Positions 1 to 7,624 of a stretch of DNA of 17,037 nt are shown piece by piece. The DNA is from DASYSA01 sp036003885. Its GTDB lineage: Bacteria; Acidobacteriota; Blastocatellia; UBA7656. The stretch lies in contig DASYSA010000273.1 of NCBI GenBank assembly GCA_036003885.1, forward strand, positions 1-17,037, written 5' to 3'. A model generated the notes under the pieces. That model was not told the DNA's origin. It ran no database searches and was given only the letters and a program-made list of their open reading frames with translations. The position numbers were made by a program, and so were the translations under genes. Position 1 is the first letter of the stretch, and each line of letters starts with the position of its first letter.

Positions 1-944
1 CAGAGCAAGTGACCCAGGTAGGTCAATACCACATAGGGCAGCGTATACAAGGTGTGAATCAGCGGGCCTTCATAGGTGCGACCGGTCTTCCAGGTCAGCG
101 CGCCAAGCGCCACATACCGGGCTATCAGGTACACCATGACAACTCCGGCAAAAGGCAGCGCATAACGTGCGGCGCCGACCAATCTTGTGAGAATGCCGGG
201 TCTGTCAGCGAGTCCTCTGCAACTTGATTCGATCAACTCGTAAATGAAGACCAGGGCGACCAGGCTCAGCGCCGTCTCTTTTGAGAAAGTCGCGACGAGG
301 AACAACAAAAGGGATACGGTCAGGTGCTTCCATCGGGCCCCGTGCCGGTATCTCAGATAGAAATAGAATGACCAGAGAAAGAAAACTCCGAATAAGGGGT
401 CCGTGATCCCGCTAATCCAACTGACCGATTCCACGTGTACTGGATAGATCGCAAACAGCGCCGCAGCCAGTGCAGCCACGGCGTTCCTTTTCGAAATCAA
501 CAGCAGAATGTAGTAGACGGCGATTGAGCACAGAATGTGGAGGAGAAGGCTGACCAGATGCCAGCCCTGAGGCCAGAGCCCGAACATCTGATATTCGGCG
601 GTCAGCACAACTGTGAAGATAGGGCGATAGTAGGGCGGCGGTATGGCCGGTCTCAGAATCTCGGGCCGGTCGCGAAAGGACCAGAGGTGGGTCGTGAAGG
701 CGCGCTCAACATTGCTCCACGACCGGATGTCGCGGTTGCCCACAACCTGGTCCAGGTCGTCGAATACGAAATCGCCGGCTAACGAGTTGGCATAGGCAAG
801 GAGCGAGAGCACACAAACAGCGAGAACAACGCGGCTGGGAGACATCCGCTCAATGAACTCAGGCAACCCGAGGTACCGGACCCCGCCCGATGGGTCCGCG
901 CCCTTCGCATGAGCTTCCTTAGTTTCAGAGTTGTTTTTGTCCAT
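1..944 (-). CDS. TMTC-like GT-C membrane protein, 3' end outside window (partial)
   Basis: Reading the minus strand from an ATG at 944 gives 314 uninterrupted codons to the window edge. I translated it by hand: after a ~35-residue cytoplasmic start comes a membrane segment, then a first outer loop with an Asp pair in GDFVFDD (about residues 57-63), a YPVHVESVSWI motif near 167-177 and SKETA near 221-225. These are hallmarks of the TMTC / protein O-mannosyltransferase-like GT-C family, in which the loop Asp is thought to be catalytic and a polyprenyl-phosphate sugar is the donor. It aligns almost without gaps (constant offset 2080) to the next gene at 1039-3027, so it is a tandem paralog. By analogy the missing part should hold more membrane spans and TPRs. 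No clear ribosome binding site is visible; the start is supported by the match to the neighbour's ATG. Substrate unknown. Confidence 0.85.
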   Translation of the reverse strand, partial: MDKNNSETKEAHAKGADPSGGVRYLGLPEFIERMSPSRVVLAVCVLSLLAYANSLAGDFVFDDLDQVVGNRDIRSWSNVERAFTTHLWSFRDRPEILRPAIPPPYYRPIFTVVLTAEYQMFGLWPQGWHLVSLLLHILCSIAVYYILLLISKRNAVAALAAALFAIYPVHVESVSWISGITDPLFGVFFLWSFYFYLRYRHGARWKHLTVSLLLFLVATFSKETALSLVALVFIYELIESSCRGLADRPGILTRLVGAARYALPFAGVVMVYLIARYVALGALTWKTGRTYEGPLIHTLYTLPYVVLTYLGHLL

Positions 945-950
945 AGGGTC

Positions 951-1038
951 TCGTTTCGCGTTCCGCGTTTCGCGTTTCGCGTTCTGTGGCAGACAGTGCA
1001 AGTAACTATTCGTTTTACAGTCGAGAAACGCGAAACGA
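951..1038. repeat. GTTTCGC heptamer direct repeats with inverted arm
   Basis: Positions 953-987 hold five heptamer units in a row: GTTTCGC, GTTCCGC, GTTTCGC, GTTTCGC, GTTCTGT. An inverted arm follows at 1026-1038 (AAACGCGAAACGA), whose last 12 bases are the perfect complement of 951-962, so the transcript can fold into a hairpin with a loop of about 64 nt, in several registers. On the minus strand it begins directly after the TAA (1041-1039) of the upstream GT-C gene and fills the 94-base gap to the ATG of the next one. It could act as an attenuator, an mRNA stability element or a mobile repeat. No T tract follows, so it is not a classic terminator. Confidence 0.75.
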
Positions 1039-3027
1039 TTATCTGCTCGCACTCTGGAGCCGATTCAGAGCCTCGGAGATTTTGTCGCTGAGATCCTGTG
1101 ATTTCACTTGAGAGAGGCCTCGCTGAAGCTCCCCAATCGCGTCGCCGGGCCGTCCGAGCTTCTCGTAGGACAGCCCCAGTTGGTAGTGGGCCTCAGCGTC
1201 CTCCGGCGCACCATGCACGGCCCACTCAAATTCCCGCGCCGCTTCTGGATACCTGCTCAGACGCTGGTAACAGAGGCCCAGGTTGAATCGAGTCTCGACC
1301 GCCTGTGGCTTAAGGCGCAACGCCGCAAGGAATTGTTTCTCCGCCTCTTCGTAGTTACCGATCCTAAAGTAAGTCGTGCCGAGATTGTTGAGCGATTCGA
1401 ACATCGTCGGGTCAAGCACAACGGATTGCTTGAAGTTCGCCACGGCATTTTCGGTGTCCCCCAAACCGTCATAAGCCCGGCCGAGGGCGTCAAAGAGGAA
1501 CGGCTCGTCGGAGGTGAGCTCCGCTGCGCGCAGGAGGCTCTGGAGCGCCTCGGGGTACCGCCTCCTGCTCAAGAGCTCGACTCCTGCATTGTAGTGGCCG
1601 CTCCAAAACTGCGGCCGGACCCGGGCCGCCTGCGACCATAACGCGTAACTATCGGCCCACTTCCTGTTCTCGCGCGCAGTAGCTGCAGTCAACCCGATGA
1701 GCATCAGTGTCACCACCGCCGAACTGAGCACCGACCAACCACCCATTGGACGTGACGCCGTCTGAGCTTCGGGCAGGTCCTTCCCAACCAAAGAGAGCCT
1801 GGTAACTCCAACGGCGATCAGATACGACCATCCGACCACTGAAATATAGAGGTAACGGTCGAAGACAAGATAATCGACCGCGAGGTGACGCAGGTCTAAC
1901 ACCAGAAGCAAAGGCACAATCAACCACGCCATAGCGTGCCACACCTGTCGGCTGATTCGCTTGCGATAGAAGACTAGCAGAGACGCAGCCAGCACCAATG
2001 CGATCGCAGGCAACATGAAACTCGGTGAAGTGACGCTGGTTATGAAGTTCGTGCCGTAAGCCACGCTCAGATTGACCGGCCAGATCAAGTGACATAGATA
2101 GAGCCATATCACAGAAGGCAGTGTGTACAGCGTGTGAATAAGAGGGCCTTCATAGGAGCGAAGCGTCTTCCAGGTGAGCGCGCCAAGTGCTTCATACCTG
2201 GCTATCAGATACACCGCGGCAACTCCACCAAAAATCAGAGCGAAGCGTGACGCGTTGATCACCCTTGCGAGAATGCCGGGCTTGTCAGCGAATCCGCTGC
2301 ATGTCGATTCGATCAGCTCATAGGCAAACACCAGGGCGACCATGCTCAGCGCGGTCTCTTTTGAGAAGGTCGCCAACAAGAACAACAAGAGCGATACAGC
2401 CAGGTGCTTGCGCTCCAGCCCGAGCCGGTATTTCATATAGAAATAAAATGACCAGAGAAAGAAAACACCAAACAAGGGGTCATTAACCGCGCTTATCCAG
2501 CTGACCGACTCCACGTGAATTGGATAGATGGCAAACAGTGCCGCAGTCAGTGCCGCCACGGCGTTCCTTCTCGAAATCAACAGCAGAACGTAGTAGACGC
2601 CGATCGAGCATAGAATGTGCAGCAAGAGACTGACCAGGTGCCAGCCCTGAGGCCACAGCCCGAACATGTGATATTCGGCCGTAAACACCACGGTGAGGAT
2701 TGGGCGATAGAAGGCCGGCGGGCTGGAGTATCTCAGAGTCTCAGGACGGTCGCGAAAGGCCCAGAGGTGGGTCGTGAAAGCGCGCTCGATATTGCTCCAC
2801 GACCGGATGTCGCGGTTGGCGATAATCACGTCCAGGTCGTCCAGGACGAAGTCGCCGGCTAACGAGTTGGCATAAGCAAGGCATGAGAGCACACAAACAG
2901 CGAGAACAATTTGGCGCGGAGCCAGTTTCTCAATAAACCCAGGCAACCCGAGGTAGCGGACACCTCCCGATGCGTCTGGGTCCTTTGCATGAGTTTCCTT
3001 AGTAGCAACAAGGTGGTCTTCGTTCAT
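1039..3027 (-). CDS. TMTC-like GT-C membrane protein with C-terminal TPRs
   Basis: This 662-residue protein is probably an inner-membrane glycosyltransferase of the GT-C fold that moves a lipid-linked sugar onto an exported protein or glycan. Visible marks are a first membrane span (about 39-57), GDFVLDD with an Asp pair at 63-64, YPIHVESVSWI (168-178), SKETA (222-226), about ten hydrophobic spans up to residue 455 and DRYLY (390-394). Five TPRs follow (about 476-641) in the classic A..LG..Y...G.Y.EA pattern, likely for partner or substrate binding. The open frame extends to a GTG at 3054, only 3 nt after the preceding stop; I prefer ATG 3027 because it aligns with the start of the paralog at 944. 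Neither start has a good ribosome binding site, so translational coupling to the upstream gene is plausible. Acceptor unknown; nearby prepilins are candidates. Confidence 0.85.
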   Translation of the reverse strand: MNEDHLVATKETHAKDPDASGGVRYLGLPGFIEKLAPRQIVLAVCVLSCLAYANSLAGDFVLDDLDVIIANRDIRSWSNIERAFTTHLWAFRDRPETLRYSSPPAFYRPILTVVFTAEYHMFGLWPQGWHLVSLLLHILCSIGVYYVLLLISRRNAVAALTAALFAIYPIHVESVSWISAVNDPLFGVFFLWSFYFYMKYRLGLERKHLAVSLLLFLLATFSKETALSMVALVFAYELIESTCSGFADKPGILARVINASRFALIFGGVAAVYLIARYEALGALTWKTLRSYEGPLIHTLYTLPSVIWLYLCHLIWPVNLSVAYGTNFITSVTSPSFMLPAIALVLAASLLVFYRKRISRQVWHAMAWLIVPLLLVLDLRHLAVDYLVFDRYLYISVVGWSYLIAVGVTRLSLVGKDLPEAQTASRPMGGWSVLSSAVVTLMLIGLTAATARENRKWADSYALWSQAARVRPQFWSGHYNAGVELLSRRRYPEALQSLLRAAELTSDEPFLFDALGRAYDGLGDTENAVANFKQSVVLDPTMFESLNNLGTTYFRIGNYEEAEKQFLAALRLKPQAVETRFNLGLCYQRLSRYPEAAREFEWAVHGAPEDAEAHYQLGLSYEKLGRPGDAIGELQRGLSQVKSQDLSDKISEALNRLQSASR

Positions 3028-3057
3028 AGCGTCCGGCCCGGTTTCCGACTCCACGAG

Positions 3058-4857
3058 TCAAGATGCGCTTGACCCGATGCCGCCCTGAGCGGCAATTGAC
3101 TTCTCCAGTTGGTCGAGCCGTGCTCGCCATTCATTTACGCGAGGTCCGTCAGGGTCCAGTTTGATTGCAATCCGCAACTCGTCGGCGGCCGCTTCCAGCT
3201 GCCTCCCTACAGCATACGCAAACGAAAGATTGAAGTGTGCCATGGCCTTGTCTGGCGTGAGTGACACTATGCGTTCAAATCGGGGCGTGGCCTCCGCCCA
3301 GCGCCCCAGACGTGCATAGAGCAGCGCCGAATTGTTCAACGCATCGATAATGTCCCCGTTAATGGCAAGTGCGCGGTTGTACTCTCGCAGCGCAACTTCA
3401 AAGTCCTGTCTCCGCTCAGCCCTTAGGCCCAATGCAATGTGTACGATCCGGGAATTAGGAGCAAACCTGGCGCTATGGTTCCACAATTCATCTTCGTTCT
3501 GCCAATTGCGGTTCTGAACCGCGGTGATAACCCCAAGCACCAGCACCGATCCGACTGCCGCCGTTGCGAGGGCACGATCGGGCAAGCGCAAGCTCGAGAC
3601 CAGTCGCCCTATCAGCGTTGCGGCTAGCAGACCCACTCCGAACATCGATAAGTAGAGGTACCGATCGTGAATGATCTCTTCGCTGGGGAAAGATCGAGTG
3701 CTCAAGTGAGGCAAAAGAGGGAGCACAATCCAGATGATGCCGGCCTTCGATTCCGGTACCTTGCGCCAGCAGTGCCATAGTGAGATTCCGATCGCGCCAA
3801 CAATTGCCAGTGGCAGCCAGAAAGATGTCAGCCCCAGAGAGGATACATATCCGACGTCATACTCGAACGACAGATTGAACGGAACGACTATCAGCTTTGC
3901 GTAACTGACGATGAGCAGAGGAAGAGTGCGAAGATTATCCTGCAGAGTCAAGGAAGCGTCGTCCGGAAAATTCCCGTTCATACTCCGACCGAGCAACACC
4001 TTTAGCACGCTGTACCTTAGCACGAAGTATCCAATAGCGGTTAAGACGTAGGGCGCCAGTCGAAGCGCCGTTTTCCGGTAGGACCGGGAAAAGACCGGAA
4101 AAACAAAGAATTCGTACACAGATACAATCAGCAATAGCGCGAGGGCGCTCTCCTTTGTCAGGAGCGCCAGCGCGAATAAAAGCAGAGAAGCGATAAGCGA
4201 TCCCGGATTGTCGCGTTCGCGGTAGACCACGTAAAATTGGAAAGCCGCCAGTAGAAATATCGCGCTGAGAGGTCCTACTGATCCGCAGACCCACGCGACC
4301 GATTCAACTTGCACCGGATGGACGGCGAACACTGCGGCAGCAAACGCTGCCAGCAACCGACGTCTCTTCGGCGAAAGACGCGACGTCGTTTGAAGAGACT
4401 TTTCGGCGATCAGAAATGCGGCGATCACCGTTAGACTGTGCAATAGGACAGCCAGCAAATGCCACCCTGGAGCGCGACGGCCCACAATCTCGTAGCCACT
4501 CATAAGGAACAAGCTGAATATCGGCCTGTAGTACACGCTGTCGAGCCGGTCTCGAGCCAGCTCTGGGTTGACCGCCGCCCAAACGTCTCGCGTCAGGACC
4601 CGCCGCAGATTCTCCCCATCCCAGTGTCCGAGCGACTTATTGTCGACGATCTGCCGACTGTCATCGTAAACAAAGTCCCCCGACAACGACGTAAAGAAGG
4701 AACCGATTACCAGAAGCAGGAGCAGAGCTATCACCAGGGGCTTTGACGTAAAGTCATACCGGGCACTTTGCGAGAGCGCAGCCTCCTCAACCACACCCGT
4801 CGAATGCGACGCGGCATCGATTGGGTCGCTCGTGGTTTCGTCGGATAAATGCGCCAT
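3058..4857 (-). CDS. TMTC-like GT-C membrane protein with TPRs, divergent paralog
   Basis: A 599-residue protein of the same design as its downstream neighbour but clearly more diverged. The first span is at about 40-58, then GDFVYDD with the Asp pair at 65-66, HPVQVESVAWV (180-190), TKESA (234-238), DRYLY (398-402), about ten membrane spans, and three TPR-like units (about 471-571) followed by a charged tail. The family is known for lipid-linked sugar transfer at the membrane; the acceptor cannot be read from the sequence. Start ATG 4857 follows a weak purine stretch (GGGGAC). Its TGA (3060-3058) lies 3 nt before an in-frame GTG of the next gene, so the three GT-C genes probably form one transcript, with this one first. 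A 282-base gap separates it from the prepilin upstream. Confidence 0.85.
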   Translation of the reverse strand: MAHLSDETTSDPIDAASHSTGVVEEAALSQSARYDFTSKPLVIALLLLLVIGSFFTSLSGDFVYDDSRQIVDNKSLGHWDGENLRRVLTRDVWAAVNPELARDRLDSVYYRPIFSLFLMSGYEIVGRRAPGWHLLAVLLHSLTVIAAFLIAEKSLQTTSRLSPKRRRLLAAFAAAVFAVHPVQVESVAWVCGSVGPLSAIFLLAAFQFYVVYRERDNPGSLIASLLLFALALLTKESALALLLIVSVYEFFVFPVFSRSYRKTALRLAPYVLTAIGYFVLRYSVLKVLLGRSMNGNFPDDASLTLQDNLRTLPLLIVSYAKLIVVPFNLSFEYDVGYVSSLGLTSFWLPLAIVGAIGISLWHCWRKVPESKAGIIWIVLPLLPHLSTRSFPSEEIIHDRYLYLSMFGVGLLAATLIGRLVSSLRLPDRALATAAVGSVLVLGVITAVQNRNWQNEDELWNHSARFAPNSRIVHIALGLRAERRQDFEVALREYNRALAINGDIIDALNNSALLYARLGRWAEATPRFERIVSLTPDKAMAHFNLSFAYAVGRQLEAAADELRIAIKLDPDGPRVNEWRARLDQLEKSIAAQGGIGSSAS

Positions 4858-5078
4858 TCGGAGTCCCCACTAGATCTGGACGCCAATGGATGCTCGCTGG
4901 AAGGAACGATCCCGACGTCGCTTCGATCTGGATTGCTTGTATTGTCTGGGGGCTCCGCACCGGGCGTCCTGGTGCGATCTTGGGGTTTCAGGGCACGGCG
5001 GCTGAACAGATGCAGAAGAATGGGGACAGGGAGCCGGTCCCATTCGGCGTGACCGGGCGCAACGATTAAGGTGCAGAC

Positions 5079-5120
5079 GAGCCGGCGCCAGAGGTTCAAA
5101 CTACCGCTGTACGCCGGCTC
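5079..5120 (-). terminator. Weak hairpin after prepilin gene
   Basis: GAGCCGGCG (5079-5087) pairs with CGCCGGCTC (5112-5120), a 9-bp GC-rich stem with a 24-base loop, about 20 bases past the stop of the prepilin at 5140. There is no T tract. It may end or slow transcription between the pilin gene and the GT-C genes. I see nothing else recognisable in 4858-5139. Confidence 0.3.
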
Positions 5121-5139
5121 TCTACAAACCTGGCACTGC

Positions 5140-5622
5140 CTATTGGGCGAGCGGTTGCCCATCCTTGGGCACTCGATCCTGAGGTGTCGAGGTTGGGGGC
5201 GCACCGCCCTCGACCTCGTAGATCACCATCGACTCATTTGAGTAGAAAGAACGATTCCCGGTGCCGAAGGCCCCGACCGCTGTAGGCTTGGCCGTGGTGT
5301 CGAACATTGCCGGCATCCCTTCAGTGATGATTGGTGTCGTGGCGAAGCTATAACCGCCCTTAATCCCGGAGGCGATGTCTGAAGCTACGTTGCCCTGAGC
5401 GCCGAGTGCTGCGAGGTCGCCGAACTTCCCGCGCCCCTTGGTCACCGAGTACAGGACTTGCGCCGACCCGATGTTCTTGACTTCGCTGAGCGCCGCCGTT
5501 TCGCGCGCTGCCTGCTGTGACTTGAGCAAACTCGGGATGGCTATTGCTGCAATGATGCCGATGATGGCCACAACAATCAGCAACTCGATCAGCGAGAAAC
5601 CCCTCTGCTGTCTTCTGTTCAT
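5140..5622 (-). CDS. Type IV prepilin-like protein (pilin D)
   Basis: A 160-residue pilin or pseudopilin precursor. The eight-residue leader MNRRQQRG is followed by the type III signal FSLIELLIVVAIIGIIAAIA, with cleavage expected between G8 and F9 by a PilD-type prepilin peptidase and the conserved Glu at position 5 of the mature protein. The hydrophobic helix would hold the subunit in the inner membrane before assembly. The C-terminal domain shares GYSF and GTGNRxFxSNE with the two downstream-strand relatives but has its own Pro/Thr-rich tail (GGAPPTSTPQD) and no cysteine. ATG 5622 has a good ribosome binding site (GAGGAG, 5 nt away). No sigma-54 site is found upstream; the 14-bp hairpin at 5751-5782 separates it from pilin A, so it needs its own promoter or read-through. 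Main pilin, minor pilin and secretion pseudopilin are all possible roles. Confidence 0.9.
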   Translation of the reverse strand: MNRRQQRGFSLIELLIVVAIIGIIAAIAIPSLLKSQQAARETAALSEVKNIGSAQVLYSVTKGRGKFGDLAALGAQGNVASDIASGIKGGYSFATTPIITEGMPAMFDTTAKPTAVGAFGTGNRSFYSNESMVIYEVEGGAPPTSTPQDRVPKDGQPLAQ

Positions 5623-5750
5623 AGTCTCTCCTCAGCTCTGAGTGTGCGTCCCTTTGCGGGGGATAGCTTCGATGCTCTCTTGCGAAATCGAACGCGGCCC
5701 GTATCGGGCAGTTCCTTAATTTTTCGAGCTGATGGCCGAGAGTATAACAC

Positions 5751-5782
5751 AAACGGGTGAGCCTCGAAAGGCTCACCCGTTT
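5751..5782. terminator. 14-bp hairpin downstream of pilin A
   Basis: AAACGGGTGAGCCT (5751-5764) pairs perfectly with 5769-5782 around a four-base loop (CGAA). It lies 35 bases past the pilin A stop. On the plus strand it ends in TTTTT; on the minus strand the tail is TTTGTGTT, weaker but still T-rich. The same hairpin with changed loop and outer base pairs follows pilin B, so it belongs to the duplicated unit. Confidence 0.75.
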
Positions 5783-5817
5783 TTCAATCGATTGAAGAAT
5801 CCGGCTATTAACCGAAT

Positions 5818-6300
5818 TTACTCCAATACTGACATTGTCGTAATCGCACGTGAGGGGAAAGCCGCCTTGTCAGCCAAGGGAGTGCCATTCTGGTAAATCA
5901 CGTAGGTCTCGTTCGATGAAAACCCTCTGTTTCCAGTCCCGAACGTTCCGCTGGACTGGGGCATCGCTTGAGTATCAAAGTAGGATGGGTCAGTACCGGT
6001 TGCGGCTACGCCAACACATGAGAAGCTGTAACCGCTCTTGGCAGCAGCGCCCAGGGTGGAGTCGATACCGCCATCATTGCTCAGAACCGTCAGGTCAAGT
6101 GCGAAGTTCCGCCCAAGACCTCGGGTCGACTGGTAGGTCGCCTGTGCGGTTCCGAGAGTACGCGTAGAACCGATGGCCGATGCCTCGTTGGCCGCCTGTC
6201 GGGACTTAAGCAGGTTAGGGATTGCGATAGCAGCAATGATACCGATAATCGCAACCACGATCAGCAACTCTATCAAAGAAAAACCTTTTTCATTCTTCAT
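5818..6300 (-). CDS. Type IV prepilin-like protein, copy A
   Basis: A 160-residue prepilin with leader MKNEKG, cleavage before F7, Glu at mature position 5 and a canonical hydrophobic helix ending in IAIPNLLKSRQ. The globular part has a single cysteine (C95), so no intramolecular disulfide, and the GTGNRGFSSNETYVIYQ block seen in the sister copy. It differs from copy B at only six residues: L68, T71, V72, L73, A86 and V96 here against V, V, T, M, G and A. ATG 6300 is preceded by AAGGAG with 9 nt spacing. The sigma-54 promoter present upstream of copy B is broken here: part of the -24/-12 spacer is missing and the -12 GC is AC. Expression may depend on read-through past the hairpin at 6409-6440. 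Role: pilus subunit or variant of one; the exact machine is not in the window. Confidence 0.92.
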   Translation of the reverse strand: MKNEKGFSLIELLIVVAIIGIIAAIAIPNLLKSRQAANEASAIGSTRTLGTAQATYQSTRGLGRNFALDLTVLSNDGGIDSTLGAAAKSGYSFSCVGVAATGTDPSYFDTQAMPQSSGTFGTGNRGFSSNETYVIYQNGTPLADKAAFPSRAITTMSVLE

Positions 6301-6333
6301 ACGTTTCTGCTCCTTAAAAATTTAGTCTTTGTT

Positions 6334-6359
6334 GCCGTAGGTGGTTTGTCCCTGACGGC
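6334..6359 (-). other. Leader stem-loop of pilin A
   Basis: In the transcript GCCGT-C-AGG pairs with CCTACGGC, 8 bp with one bulged base and a 9-nt loop, about 34 nt before the start codon. The matching stem occurs before pilin B with two base changes that keep the pairing by moving the bulge. Confidence 0.45.
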
Positions 6360-6408
6360 CTAGTTACTACGGATCGCTTCTCCCTGGTTTGGGTAAAGCC
6401 ACTTGAAC

Positions 6409-6440
6409 AGAACGGGTGAGCCTCGTGGCTCACCCGTTCT
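6409..6440. terminator. 14-bp hairpin downstream of pilin B
   Basis: AGAACGGGTGAGCC (6409-6422) pairs with 6427-6440 around the loop TCGT, 36 bases past the pilin B stop. The minus-strand tail after it is GTTC, with few T residues, so termination may be partial and some read-through into pilin A is conceivable. Confidence 0.7.
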
Positions 6441-6475
6441 TTAGATTCTTGGAAGAATCCAGTTGTTACACCTGA

Positions 6476-6958
6476 TTACTCCAATACTGACATTGTCGTA
6501 ATCGCACGGGAGGGGAAAGCCGCCTTGTCAGCCAAGGGAGTGCCATTCTGGTAAATCACGTAGGTCTCGTTCGATGAAAATCCTCTGTTTCCAGTCCCGA
6601 ACGTTCCGCTGGACTGGGGCATCGCTTGAGTATCAAAGTAGGACGGGTCAGTGCCGGTGGCGGCTACGCCTGCACAAGAGAAACTGTAACCACTCTTGGC
6701 GCCGGCGCCCAGTGTGGAGTCAATACCACCATCATTGCTCATTGTGACCAAGTCAACCGCGAAGTTCCGTCCAAGCCCTCGGGTCGACTGATACGTCGCC
6801 TGAGCGGTTCCAAGGGTTCGTGTCGAACCAATGGCCGAAGCCTCGTTGGCCGCCTGTCTGGACTTAAGCAGGTTAGGGATGGCGATAGCGGCAATGATAC
6901 CGATAATCGCGACGACTATCAGCAACTCGATCAAAGAAAACCCTTTTTCATTCTTCAT
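6476..6958 (-). CDS. Type IV prepilin-like protein, copy B
   Basis: Sister of copy A: same 160-residue length, leader MKNEKG, cleavage before F7, single cysteine, and 154 of 160 residues identical. Differences cluster at residues 68-73 plus 86 and 96. ATG 6958 is preceded by AAGGAG with about 10 nt spacing. About 90 bases upstream is a sigma-54 promoter (7050-7065), as is known for pilA in Pseudomonas, Myxococcus and Geobacter, where the regulator is PilR-like. This is the best candidate in the window for the regulated, abundant pilin. A pseudopilin of a type II secretion system cannot be excluded, because no assembly ATPase, PilC or secretin gene is present here. Confidence 0.93.
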   Translation of the reverse strand: MKNEKGFSLIELLIVVAIIGIIAAIAIPNLLKSRQAANEASAIGSTRTLGTAQATYQSTRGLGRNFAVDLVTMSNDGGIDSTLGAGAKSGYSFSCAGVAATGTDPSYFDTQAMPQSSGTFGTGNRGFSSNETYVIYQNGTPLADKAAFPSRAITTMSVLE

Positions 6959-6994
6959 TTTGTTTCTAGCTCCTTAAAACTTTATCTCTGTGTT

Positions 6995-7019
6995 GCCGTA
7001 GGTCATCTTTCCTATCGGC
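6995..7019 (-). other. Leader stem-loop of pilin B
   Basis: In the transcript GCCG-A-TAGG pairs with CCTACGGC, 8 bp with one bulged A and an 8-nt loop (AAAGATGA), located between the sigma-54 promoter and the ribosome site. It is conserved in copy A with a shifted bulge. No known riboswitch was recognised. Confidence 0.45.
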
Positions 7020-7049
7020 CGAGTTAGGACAGATCGCATCCTCACGTTG

Positions 7050-7065
7050 GGCAAAGCCTGTGCCA
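7050..7065 (-). promoter_or_regulatory. Sigma-54 promoter of pilin B
   Basis: The minus strand reads TGGCACAGGCTTTGCC. The invariant GG (7064-7063) and GC (7052-7051) are exactly 10 bases apart, and 11 of the positions match the known TGGCAC-N5-TTGC consensus. Transcription would start near 7039, leaving a leader of about 80 nt. Confidence 0.8.
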
Positions 7066-7159
7066 CTAGTGACCCTCAACACAGCCTGCAAGTGAAGTGA
7101 CTGTTAATAAAGGGAATGGTCTTCGACATCCCGGAAAATGGCTCCGCGAACTCGTCGAT

Positions 7160-7201
7160 CTTAACAAAATGCGGTAGAGGATCTTGCCACTATTTGGTAG
7201 G
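7160..7201. repeat. 42-base dispersed repeat, copy 1
   Basis: CTTAACAAAATGCGG...TTGCCACTATTTGGTAGG matches 7625-7666 at 32 of 42 positions. It contains an imperfect dyad TGCCACTATTTGGTA (7185-7199), about 120 bases upstream of the pilin B sigma-54 promoter, a typical distance for an activator site. Confidence 0.5.
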
Positions 7202-7624
7202 GAGCAGATGATCTTTGAATCGTAGGCTTTAGTTAGCCGCTTCCAGGATTTGGACAAGCGCTGGCGACCGTTAAGTTGAAAATCGCGTTACAAGTAGTCC
7301 TGATGGGGTATCGATTACAACGAGGGATACCCCGTCGGCAGCAAGAGAGTTCCTGCTCGCCACCTTCAGCCACTTCTCCACACTTTTTGATGCGAAGCAT
7401 GAGATCCGGCAACGGTTTTGGTTTTGAGGGAAGACCTGGGTGCGCCTCAGAGGTCCCGGGCTACCCAAGCCCATCGGGAAGCCGCTTCTGAGGTGACCGC
7501 TTTGGTTATCAAGGGTAGATTCGGGAAGCGAATCGATCGGAGATGCTGCTCGCCGTGCGCCGGGCCACTCCAAAGGTCGGGGCAGCCCAGAACGCAGTCA
7601 TGGAGCTTCCAGGGCATTAGGGTT

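Larger units (their letters stand above)
5751..7065. repeat. Tandem direct duplication of a 658-bp pilin unit
   Basis: Unit A (about 5751-6408) and unit B (about 6409-7065) match at a constant offset of 658 from the downstream hairpin through the whole coding region; small indels appear only in the upstream leader. Each unit has leader, AAGGAG ribosome site, prepilin gene and terminator hairpin. The copies differ most in the promoter and in a short patch at codons 67-73. Confidence 0.85.

Noticed and set aside
951..1038. CRISPR array or origin iterons
   Set aside because: Units are 7 bases without spacers, and there is no DnaA-box cluster, AT-rich unwinding region or replication gene.
5623..5750. 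Sigma-54 promoter for pilin D
   Set aside because: No GG-N10-GC pair with a matching context was found upstream of 5622; only a weak TATACT with a poor -35 overlapping the hairpin.
7050..7066. GCAAAGCC string, reminiscent of the GEMM cyclic-di-GMP riboswitch
   Set aside because: The rest of the riboswitch fold (GNRA-type P1b and receptor) is absent, the string is on the strand opposite to the pilin transcript, and it is explained by the sigma-54 promoter.
7066..7573. Minus-strand open frames at 7066-7257 and 7271-7573 as small genes
   Set aside because: The first starts at TTG without a ribosome site; neither resembles a known family nor carries a prepilin signal or membrane segment.
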